Shown: positions 1 to 4,625 of the stretch, piece after piece
Position numbering within the stretch: the stretch's first letter is position 1
Layout: each line of letters opens with the position of its first letter
Source of the DNA: Planctomycetota bacterium
Lineage (GTDB): Bacteria > Planctomycetota > SBBH01 > JAHFOU01
DNA: 5,623 nt
Direction of reading: 5' to 3'
Assembly (NCBI GenBank): GCA_023261525.1
Contig: JAHFOU010000169.1
Coordinates: 1 to 5,623 of the forward strand
The notes under the pieces: generated by a model
What the model was told of the DNA's origin: nothing
What the model saw: only the letters and a program-made list of their open reading frames with translations
Databases searched by the model: none
Made by a program: the position numbers and the translations under genes

Positions 1-939
1 ACGGTCGACCATGAGGGCGCGGAGCGCCTCGGCCGCCTGCTCCACCTCTCCCCTGTAGGTGAGGCGCTCCAACTCCAGCCACTTCGCCTTGTCGTACCCG
101 GGCGTCCCCGCGGTCGCGCTCCACAGGACGTGGAGCCACCAGTCGGTCGGGGGAGCGGATTTCTGCTCGGGTTGCTGGACCCGGAGTCGCCCGCTCGACG
201 CAAGGGGCCATGGGATGCCGTTGTCGGCGAGAGCCGTCTGGACCTCGGCGAGCGCCGCCCAGGCCGCATCCCGCTGTTTGATCACCTTGTCGAAGAGGGG
301 GATGTCTGCCCTTCCGCTGCTCGGCCTCTCCAGGGCCTGCTTGGCCTCTAGGGCTTCGAGGGCCTCCAGGTAGGCCAGGGAGGCGTGCCGAAAGTACCCG
401 CCAGCCGTCACGCCAGTGTCAGCGTCCGCTATTCGGCGGAAGACTCGTCTACCGTCGGGCTTCAGCCACTCGGAGGGCCCAGGCTCCTCGGGCTTCTCTG
501 CCCGGTCCTCCACCACGAGCCTGTGTGGTCCTGGTGGCACACCCAACAGATACCGGAACCGACTCTCGTCGGGCATGAAGGACCGGAGGCTGGCGGCCAG
601 TTCTGCCTCGTAGGTGGCCTCGTCGACGCTCTGTGTCTCGGGCCTGCCATCCCCTCGCCGCATGGCATTGGCGGCCGCCAGGACCTTCGCTGCACTCACC
701 CGGTGCTCGAGCATCTCCCCCGTGCCGCTGTCACACACCCTGAACCGGACCATCCCAGCGGGGAGGCCCAACTCCTCGCGGATCCTCTCCTTCTCTTTCT
801 TGGTGGCCGGGAGGCCTGGGGCTAGGGCAGCCTCCATCCCCTCGATGATCTCCTCCAGGGTGTAGATCCGTCCCACACCCTGCCTGTCACTCACCCCTGC
901 CCGGGGTGTGCTACCCGCATGTCCGTCTTGCTCTTCCAT
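1..939 (-). CDS. Large hypothetical protein, N-terminal part (runs off left edge)
   Basis: The frame is open from the ATG at 939 down to base 1, giving 313 codons with no stop, so only the N-terminal part is present. The start is supported by GGAGGAG at 948-954, eight bases before the ATG. I do not recognise the family. Residues 1-24 look polar and flexible. A helix-rich segment (about 27-58) includes TLEEIIEGMEAA and a lysine/glutamate-rich stretch. A short beta-like piece, VRFRVCD (64-70), is followed by helices (81-96 and 106-121). Proline-rich linkers lie near 134-158 and 255-266, and a strongly helical segment at 186-205 contains EALEALEAK. Tryptophans cluster at 267-273 (DWWLHVLW). No signal peptide or membrane segment is evident. 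Arginine codons are mostly CGG (12 of 30) and AGG (8 of 30). The gene is certain; its role is unknown. A phage or plasmid protein is a guess from context. Confidence 0.85.
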   Translation of the reverse strand, partial: MEEQDGHAGSTPRAGVSDRQGVGRIYTLEEIIEGMEAALAPGLPATKKEKERIREELGLPAGMVRFRVCDSGTGEMLEHRVSAAKVLAAANAMRRGDGRPETQSVDEATYEAELAASLRSFMPDESRFRYLLGVPPGPHRLVVEDRAEKPEEPGPSEWLKPDGRRVFRRIADADTGVTAGGYFRHASLAYLEALEALEAKQALERPSSGRADIPLFDKVIKQRDAAWAALAEVQTALADNGIPWPLASSGRLRVQQPEQKSAPPTDWWLHVLWSATAGTPGYDKAKWLELERLTYRGEVEQAAEALRALMVDR

Positions 940-947
940 CTCCGCGT

Positions 948-954
948 CTCCTCC
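948..954 (-). promoter_or_regulatory. Shine-Dalgarno site for the left-hand gene
   Basis: GGAGGAG on the minus strand, eight bases before the ATG at 939. It decides the start of the left-edge gene. A second ATG, at 962 in another frame, lies just upstream and opens a 23-codon frame ending at 891 that overlaps this start. That short frame has a weaker purine run (AAGAGG) further away and is not called as a gene. Confidence 0.75.
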
Positions 955-983
955 GCGTTCATGGCCGCCTCTGTGCCTCTTGT

Positions 984-1016
984 CTACTCCCGATAGCATC
1001 TTGCTACTCCGGATAG
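984..1016. repeat. Spaced direct repeat, 20-base period, upstream of left gene
   Basis: CTACTCCCGATAG (984-996) and CTACTCCGGATAG (1004-1016) match at 12 of 13 positions. A further TCT matches in register three bases after each copy. The period is 20 bases, close to two helical turns, so proteins bound at both would sit on the same face. The pair lies about 45-77 bases upstream of the ATG at 939, where an operator or activator site for that gene would be expected. Each unit has outer CTA/TAG symmetry. The binding role is inferred. Confidence 0.6.
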
Positions 1017-1097
1017 ACTCTCTCGCGCCCGTGCGTTTCCCTATGCCTCCTCCTCCTCTCTTCCCCCGTCCCCTCTCCTTCTCTCACTGCTCCCCCT

Positions 1098-1132
1098 CAG
1101 ATCCGGATCCAGATCAGATCCAGATCAGATCC
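1098..1132. repeat. GATC-dense 11-base tandem repeat
   Basis: The 11-base unit CCAGATCAGAT occurs twice in perfect tandem (1109-1119 and 1120-1130). It is preceded by a diverged copy, CAGATCCGGAT (1098-1108). Six GATC sites fall within 32 bases (starting at 1100, 1106, 1112, 1117, 1123 and 1128), spaced 5-6 bases apart, that is, every half helical turn. Iteron-like binding, Dam-methylation-sensitive control or a simple slippage repeat are all possible. Confidence 0.7.
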
Positions 1133-1354
1133 CAAGGCGAGACCCGACTCTACGCAGAGCACCTTTGCCCTACCGAGCCGCACTGAACACTCTACGTACT
1201 GAGTTCCCAAACCCGGGAGGAGAACCGAAGCTCCATCCACCCATCCCCTCACCAGACCTCTGGGGACCGAGGCAAGACCAGCCGTGAAGGAAGGGGAAGA
1301 GGGGAGAGGGAACAGCAAGACACGCTGCCACCCATACCCTCCGGGGTTTTCCGT

Positions 1355-1370
1355 ATCCGGATCCGGATCC
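1355..1370. repeat. ATCCGG hexamer repeat with a GGATCCGGATCC palindrome
   Basis: ATCCGG is repeated 2.7 times. Positions 1359-1370 form a perfect 12-base palindrome. The 11-mer GATCCGGATCC recurs exactly at 1100-1110, 260 bases away, inside the GATC array. Sharing of the motif by both ends of the intergenic region suggests a common binding protein, but this is inference. Confidence 0.6.
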
Positions 1371-1405
1371 CCAGGTCTCATACTCTGGAATACGTGCGCG
1401 AAGCG

Positions 1406-1435
1406 CTGATAACCATGTTCGCCGCCGCATGTCAA
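1406..1435 (-). promoter_or_regulatory. Candidate minus-strand promoter
   Basis: Reading the minus strand, TTGACA (1430-1435) is a perfect -35 hexamer. After 18 bases comes TATCAG (1406-1411), a weak -10 with four of six consensus bases. It would point toward the left-edge gene, with a long leader of about 450 bases that crosses the repeats. The distance and the poor -10 make this tentative. Confidence 0.3.
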
Positions 1436-1564
1436 GCTATTATTTCGCGTCCGCAACTCGGTGAAAGCGGGGCCGAAACAGGTGAACCGTTCGGTCAAAA
1501 TCAGGCACGCTTCTGGTGGTTTCACGGTAATCCAGTGATGGAGGAATATATACAGTGGTGTAAC

Positions 1565-1810
1565 TCACCCTGTTTGGGGCGGTTTTGTGCCCCTCAGTGT
1601 TCGGAGTATCACACTCGCATGGGATGGGCAGCCGACGAGGGTTTTGTGCCAGGCACCCCAGTGTCCGGGCGTGGTCTTGGGGTCGCGCCCTACGACCCAT
1701 CCCTTCGGCGGGAGGCCGTCCTTCGTGGCGGCCGTGTTGGTGCAGCCCTTGGCGTCGCACTCGAAGACGGCGGAGTTGTCGCCAGGCTTGCCGGTAGTTT
1801 TCCGCGCCAC
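1565..1810 (-). CDS. Small Cys/His (zinc-ribbon-like) protein, overlapping the recombinase
   Basis: An 81-residue protein starting at GTG (1810-1808). This GTG shares one base with the recombinase stop codon (TAGTG), so it is probably translated by coupling. The only nearby SD-like run is weak (GGTGG). The frame continues upstream inside the recombinase, but that extension is a shadow. Two cysteines in CDAKGC (C18, C23) and CPSH (C61, H64) give C-x4-C-x37-C-x2-H, and two more histidines lie at 50 and 55. The spacing and the terminal CPxH resemble small zinc-ribbon proteins common in high-GC phages and bacteria, in which the four residues hold one zinc ion. Metal binding is inferred. Its position after the recombinase suggests a partner or DNA-binding accessory factor, but no such function is shown. 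There is no clear terminator after its stop. Confidence 0.7.
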   Translation of the reverse strand: MARKTTGKPGDNSAVFECDAKGCTNTAATKDGLPPKGWVVGRDPKTTPGHWGAWHKTLVGCPSHASVILRTLRGTKPPQTG

Positions 1811-2496
1811 TAGCCGGCCACCGGGAGGGCCGAGCCGGCGAGCATGATGCTCTCCAGGTTCTCGTGGGTGGGGAGGTAAGCTTGCACCGAGGAGATCCAC
1901 TTCCAGCCGCCCAGGACGCGCAGGGCTTCCAGGGCGTCGATGCTGCCCAGGCCCGCCGCCTCTAATGATGCCTTGGTGCGCATCGTCCAGGTTTTGCGGA
2001 GGACGTGGGCGCCGGTCAGGCCGGGGGTCATCATGCCGGCGATCCCCGCCGCGGCGAAGACCTCTTTCAGGTCTCGGGTGGCCTGGGCACGGCGGAGGCA
2101 GCCGGGCTTGCCGTTGGTTTCGCGCTTGCGGGACTGGAAAAGCGGGGCATCGAGCGCCATGCGGTCGGGCTCGCCCAGGGCCCCCAGGGAGTCTACTTGC
2201 GCGCCGATGGCAAAAAGGCCATCCCGGTTCAGGGCGATCTTGTGCGCGCGAGCTCGCCCTTTGCCGCCGGCCGCGGAGAGGTGCAGATAGCCGGTTTCGA
2301 GTGCCGTGCGTGCATCGCCGACGGTGACGGAGAGCAGGCCGCTGATGCGGAATCCCGCGACCAGCCCGAGCGTGAACAGGGTGCGCGTACGCACCGAGTC
2401 ACAGGCCGTCAGGCAGCGCGCGATCTCCGCCGTCGACAGAAAGCGGCAAGCTGCCGCCTTCGCCATTGCCCCGTGTCCCGCAAGCTTCCTCTTCAT
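1810..2496 (-). CDS. Tyrosine recombinase/integrase, catalytic domain only
   Basis: A 228-residue enzyme expected to cut and rejoin DNA through a 3'-phosphotyrosine intermediate. Catalytic residues are all visible: R50 in GFRISGLL, K79 in the GGKG hairpin, H164 and R167 in HVLR, W198 in GGWKW, and nucleophile Y207 in SSVQAYL. Tryptophan in place of the usual second histidine, with nine residues to the tyrosine, is as in Cre. Typical XerC/XerD or phage integrases have about 300-400 residues with an N-terminal core-binding domain; here only about 20 residues precede the catalytic fold. It is therefore in the size class of FimB/FimE-type recombinases and might need a helper, perhaps the overlapping zinc-type protein. 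The ATG at 2496 has GGAGGG five bases upstream. Arginine codons are mostly CGC (13 of 19), unlike the neighbours. An integrase, resolvase or invertase role cannot be decided. Confidence 0.9.
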   Translation of the reverse strand: MKRKLAGHGAMAKAAACRFLSTAEIARCLTACDSVRTRTLFTLGLVAGFRISGLLSVTVGDARTALETGYLHLSAAGGKGRARAHKIALNRDGLFAIGAQVDSLGALGEPDRMALDAPLFQSRKRETNGKPGCLRRAQATRDLKEVFAAAGIAGMMTPGLTGAHVLRKTWTMRTKASLEAAGLGSIDALEALRVLGGWKWISSVQAYLPTHENLESIMLAGSALPVAG

Positions 2497-2517
2497 GTGT
2501 GCCCTCCAATGTGAAAC

Positions 2518-2546
2518 AGTCTATGTTACGCGCAAACGAGAGTCAA
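2518..2546 (-). promoter_or_regulatory. Sigma70-like promoter of the recombinase
   Basis: On the minus strand, TTGACT (2541-2546) and TAGACT (2518-2523) are separated by exactly 17 bases. They match the consensus at five and four of six positions. Transcription would start near 2511, leaving a short leader that contains the GGAGGG ribosome site (2502-2507) before the ATG at 2496. It would drive the recombinase and the zinc-type gene together. Confidence 0.65.
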
Positions 2547-2573
2547 GGATTTTTCCTGGGCCCGTGATTTTGG

Positions 2574-2597
2574 CGCGAGCACACCCGCGCTCGCGGG
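2574..2597. repeat. Overlapping, mutually exclusive hairpins
   Basis: CGCGAGC (2574-2580) pairs with GCTCGCG (2589-2595) across an eight-base loop. The right arm also belongs to CCCGCG-CT-CGCGGG (2584-2597), a six-base-pair inverted repeat with a two-base gap. Only one can form at a time. They lie about 30 bases upstream of the recombinase -35 element, so an operator or recombinase-binding role is plausible. Confidence 0.45.
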
Positions 2598-2681
2598 CCA
2601 CGATCGGCAGACCCTCGCGGTCGCCGTTGGGTGCGGGGCGCAGAGGTAGAGATCCCCGTGAAAGATCCGTCTCGGGACTTC

Positions 2682-2748
2682 GGATCGTTCGCGGGGGCGG
2701 GATAGCGAGAGAAACTGCGAGGTTAGGTGTCGCATGTTCGAACGATCC
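2682..2748. repeat. 10-base inverted repeat with 47-base spacer
   Basis: GGATCGTTCG (2682-2691) is matched by its exact reverse complement CGAACGATCC (2739-2748). The right arm overlaps the 8-base palindrome GTTCGAAC (2736-2743). It lies near the recombinase gene, so it is a candidate recombination or binding site. No tRNA fold surrounds the TTCGAAC sequence. Confidence 0.5.
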
Positions 2749-2905
2749 AAAAGACCGTCATAGATCATTCGGCGCACCACGAGAGCGAGAGCAGCAGCAG
2801 AGCAGATAGATGAGACGCACGCACGCGATCCCACGCCCCCGCGCCCCGGAGCTTGGCCCTCCCGTGTGCCCCTGGTGCGCTCTCCGCGTCCGCTTTGGCG
2901 AGACC

Positions 2906-2922
2906 TTGACGCTCTGTATAGG
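2906..2922 (+). promoter_or_regulatory. 17-base TTGACG...TATAGG element, copy 1
   Basis: TTGACGCTCTGTATAGG recurs at 3070-3086 with a single mismatch, in the same orientation. TTGACG and TATAGG are only five bases apart, so they do not fit a sigma70 -35/-10 pair. A contiguous conserved block ending in TATAGG recalls promoters of single-subunit, T7-type RNA polymerases. A regulator or recombinase site is an alternative. Both copies point toward the right-hand operon. Confidence 0.45.
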
Positions 2923-3069
2923 CACACTTCGTGGTGTCAGTAAGATCATAGGCTTAGGCCGCTCGCAGAAGAGGCCCGGCGCGCAAAGTCAGGCGCGAGC
3001 GTATCCTACCTGTAGGCGACACGCACGACGTCTAACGATATCAGCCACTTGCTGCATGGGACCCACGCT

Positions 3070-3086
3070 TTGACGGTCTGTATAGG
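3070..3086 (+). promoter_or_regulatory. 17-base TTGACG...TATAGG element, copy 2
   Basis: TTGACGGTCTGTATAGG, followed by GCCC. It is 16 of 17 identical to the copy 164 bases upstream, and the bases on either side differ between the copies, which argues against a recent longer duplication. If it is a promoter, the operon leader would be about 200 bases and would pass the G-rich tract and the hairpin at 3144-3165. Confidence 0.45.
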
Positions 3087-3109
3087 GCCCAGGGAGACAT
3101 GCTTGGCAT

Positions 3110-3134
3110 CCCCTCCCCCCTCCCTCCTTTCCCC
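3110..3134 (-). other. G-quadruplex-type tract on the minus strand
   Basis: The plus strand is nearly pure pyrimidine. The minus strand reads as four G-runs of 4, 3, 6 and 4, separated by AAAGGA, A and A, which meets the standard G3+ with 1-7-base-loop pattern. It lies in the leader between the second 17-base element and the operon, on the template strand for rightward transcription. Confidence 0.5.
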
Positions 3135-3143
3135 ACTTTCCAC

Positions 3144-3165
3144 GGCCAGCCCACAAGGGGGGGCC
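3144..3165 (+). other. GC-rich hairpin in the operon leader
   Basis: GGCC (3144-3147) and CCC (3150-3152) pair with GGG (3157-3159) and GGCC (3162-3165), giving a seven-pair stem with a 2x2 internal loop and an ACAA tetraloop. It is followed by CTTCTCTC rather than a run of T, so it is a poor intrinsic terminator. An attenuator or mRNA-stability hairpin is possible. Confidence 0.35.
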
Positions 3166-3270
3166 TTCTCTCATTCCCGCCAAAATTTCTCACACCCCAG
3201 GAGTTTTTCCCGAACACAGAACTAAATCTGTTGCGCAGCAAGATGTGATGTGGCAGAGTGGGGAGAATCA

Positions 3271-3276
3271 GGAGGG
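3271..3276 (+). promoter_or_regulatory. Shine-Dalgarno site fixing the first operon start
   Basis: GGAGGG lies seven bases before the ATG at 3284. The same frame can be extended to a GTG at 3245, but nothing like a ribosome site precedes that codon. The 3284 start is therefore preferred. Confidence 0.75.
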
Positions 3277-3283
3277 CAAGAAG

Positions 3284-3850
3284 ATGGAGAAGAAGACCGA
3301 GGGTCCTGTTCTTTGTGGCATGTTTCAGGTACTGCCCGGAGAGCTTATGGTGCTCAGGGCGGGTGGGGGGATGCACTTAGACATCCTTGTCGATGGTGTT
3401 TTGATGGCCTGGAACAACCATGCGCTCGTGTACTTTGCGACGAGCATGGACCCGGAGGTCCCTGGGGTGACGGTTGGCCCCGCCTGGGTTTCTTGGGATG
3501 GGGTCGTGACGGTGCGATTGGCGAACCCGACGGCGAACGACATCAAGATCGAGGTGATGAGCCTGGCGGTGAGCGTGGTGCCGCCTGCTGTGTCGGAAGC
3601 GCTCTTTCCCGGCAGGCGCTTCTTGAAGGTGGCCGAGACCGAGGCCCCTGCCCGGCCTGCCTATGTCCATTCGCCGGTGGTGCAGATGCAGGCCCAGATG
3701 GACAGGAAGCGGGAGATTCTGGTGCGGTTGGCGGAGGCGGCACTGAGGGGAGGGATGGTGGGGATGCCCCGCTTGCCGGATTCGAAGGGCCAGGAGGCTG
3801 CGGCCATGGCCATCGCAGCTTTGCGGGAGATCGAGGGGAGTCTGAAATGA
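3284..3850 (+). CDS. Operon gene 1: hypothetical protein, beta-rich N-half, helical C-half
   Basis: A 188-residue protein whose ATG follows GGAGGG by seven bases. I do not recognise the family. Residues 8-105 alternate hydrophobic and polar residues as in a beta-sandwich (HLDILVDG, GVVTVRLANP, IKIEVMSLAVSVV), which recalls beta-sandwich structural or binding domains. A proline/alanine linker (about 117-133) leads to a helical C-terminus (135-188) with REILVRLAEAALRGG and AAAMAIAALREIEG. There is no signal peptide or membrane helix, so the protein is probably cytoplasmic or a virion component. Its stop overlaps the next ATG (ATGA). It is the first gene of the operon and so the one most directly controlled by the upstream elements. 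Arginine codons are mostly AGG and CGG, like the left-edge gene. A phage structural role is only a guess. Confidence 0.8.
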   Translation: MEKKTEGPVLCGMFQVLPGELMVLRAGGGMHLDILVDGVLMAWNNHALVYFATSMDPEVPGVTVGPAWVSWDGVVTVRLANPTANDIKIEVMSLAVSVVPPAVSEALFPGRRFLKVAETEAPARPAYVHSPVVQMQAQMDRKREILVRLAEAALRGGMVGMPRLPDSKGQEAAAMAIAALREIEGSLK

Positions 3851-4323
3851 AGCTGACCCGGAACAAGCAGGAGATGAACATTCAAGGGGATGGGTGGAAG
3901 TTCCGCCTGAGGGTGGAGGCGAGTGGCCGGGGGGATGGGGAAGAGGTGGCACTGATTGTGGACCTGGCCCAAAACGGGATGGGGCACACGTCGAGACTGA
4001 CCGGGAAGAGGGGGGCCGTGGCGGGACTGCTGGTGCAGCTCGGGAATGGGCTGGCTGGCGTGGGGGAGAAGAGGGCCGGAGTGCATCGGCAGTGGGATGC
4101 CCGGGTGCAGGGGGTCTTCGGGGTGGTGAGCCTGTCCGTGGCAGCGTATGCGGGCGGACTGGCCGAGGTGGAATGGTTGGTGGCCCCGAGGCCCGCGGAA
4201 CCCTGGAAGGGGGAGAACGGGTCCTGCATGGTGGGGATGAAGGTGGAGGGAGTGGAGGCCCAGGAGTTGGTGGCCTTGCTGGTGGAGGGGATGGCAGGGG
4301 TGATGATGGAGGTGAGCAAGTGA
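3847..4323 (+). CDS. Operon gene 2: hypothetical protein, 158 aa
   Basis: It starts at the ATG overlapping the previous stop (ATGA). GAGGGGAG sits six bases upstream, so it has its own ribosome site as well as coupling. A longer open frame exists upstream in this reading frame, but it is the shadow of gene 1. The family is not recognised. Visible pieces are a basic N-terminus, short strands (WKFRLRVEA, EVALIVDLAQ), a glycine/valine-rich centre (AVAGLLVQLGNGLAGVG, FGVVSLSVAAYAGG) and a C-terminal hydrophobic helix (ELVALLVEGMAGVMMEV). The hydrophobic stretches are broken by charged residues and are more like a packed alpha/beta core than membrane spans. Leucine is almost always CTG (11 of 15). 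It very likely acts with genes 1 and 3. Confidence 0.8.
   Translation: MKLTRNKQEMNIQGDGWKFRLRVEASGRGDGEEVALIVDLAQNGMGHTSRLTGKRGAVAGLLVQLGNGLAGVGEKRAGVHRQWDARVQGVFGVVSLSVAAYAGGLAEVEWLVAPRPAEPWKGENGSCMVGMKVEGVEAQELVALLVEGMAGVMMEVSK
4308..4315 (+). promoter_or_regulatory. Near-perfect Shine-Dalgarno before a GTG start
   Basis: GGAGGTGA, the full anti-16S complement, ends four bases before the GTG at 4320. It lies inside the end of gene 2 and confirms GTG as the start of gene 3. Confidence 0.8.
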
Positions 4324-4625
4324 GGGCGAAGTTCAAGCTCCACGTCTGCACGACAGAGCAAGGCGTGGAATGGGTTTATCGGGTGCCTGTGGGCAAGGGA
4401 CAGGCCGTGATCGGGTTCAACTCCATCGCGGGGATTTCGATCGGATTCGAGACCGAGCCTTGCAGTGGGAACACCCACCTCCCGGCCCGGGAAGGCACCG
4501 AGAAGATTTGGAAGCACATACGGTGCAATGCGGCTGGGGCGAAGGAATGGCGATGTTTGGCCGCGATTGGGTTGGTCCAGGCGGTTGCCCGTTGGGAGAT
4601 CAACGATCTGGTAGCAGAGCGATGA
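4320..4625 (+). CDS. Operon gene 3: small methionine-free hypothetical protein
   Basis: A 101-residue protein starting at GTG, which overlaps the stop of gene 2 (GTGA) and has GGAGGTGA just upstream. It has no internal methionine, so no ATG start is possible in the real gene; the upstream part of this open frame is the shadow of gene 2. The family is not recognised. The N-terminal half looks like strands (AKFKLHVC, EWVYRVPVG, AVIGFNS, GISIGFETE) and the C-terminal half like helices (EKIWKHIRC, LAAIGLVQAVARWEINDLV). Four cysteines (10, 48, 69, 79) are present, but not in a standard metal-binding spacing. Its stop overlaps the next ATG. Confidence 0.75.
   Translation: MRAKFKLHVCTTEQGVEWVYRVPVGKGQAVIGFNSIAGISIGFETEPCSGNTHLPAREGTEKIWKHIRCNAAGAKEWRCLAAIGLVQAVARWEINDLVAER

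Larger units (their letters stand above)
940..1564. other. Non-coding, repeat-containing intergenic region
   Basis: These 625 bases between two minus-strand genes hold no convincing coding frame. The frames that exist lack ribosome sites and give low-complexity or frame-shadow translations. The region instead contains a spaced direct repeat near the left gene, a GATC-rich tandem array, a GGATCC palindrome, pyrimidine tracts at 1046-1067 and 1069-1085, a purine tract at 1286-1312, and small A/T-rich patches near 1438-1446 and 1544-1552. TCCGGAT occurs four times here (1008, 1102, 1356 and 1362). This concentration of short repeats is what one sees in operator clusters, partition sites or plasmid/phage origins. 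The sequence alone does not say which. Confidence 0.6.
2547..3283. other. Long non-coding region between divergent units
   Basis: These 737 bases between the leftward recombinase promoter and the rightward operon have no credible gene. Frames in both strands are arginine/serine/proline-rich and lack ribosome sites. Seven GATC sites fall between 2602 and 2830. Other content is listed separately: hairpins, an inverted repeat, a pair of 17-base direct repeats, a G-rich tract and a hairpin in the operon leader. A small perfect inverted repeat, CCTAC-CT-GTAGG, lies at 3005-3016. The region could hold the recombinase target site, operon control or a replication origin. Confidence 0.55.

Noticed and set aside
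59..865. Plus-strand frames within the left-edge gene
   Set aside because: They lie opposite a 313-codon open minus-strand frame with a strong ribosome site; their composition is that of a shadow.
1097..1525. Minus-strand frame of 142 residues in the left non-coding region
   Set aside because: It ends in the GATC repeat, giving a repetitive tail, has no ribosome site and no recognisable domain.
2005..2514. Plus-strand frame of 169 residues opposite the recombinase
   Set aside because: It is antisense to a gene with a complete set of recombinase catalytic residues and has no ribosome site.
2736..2748. tRNA T-arm-like TTCGAAC
   Set aside because: The flanking five-base arms do not pair and no acceptor, D or anticodon arms can be built around it on either strand.
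3250..3846. N-terminal extension of operon gene 2
   Set aside because: This part is glycine/aspartate-rich low-complexity translation of gene 1 in another frame; the ATG at 3847 has its own ribosome site and overlaps the stop of gene 1.
3377..4351. Long minus-strand frame of 324 residues opposite the operon
   Set aside because: It is proline/serine/histidine-rich as expected from the complement of GGG, GAG and GTG codons, has no ribosome site, and opposes genes linked by ATGA/GTGA overlaps.
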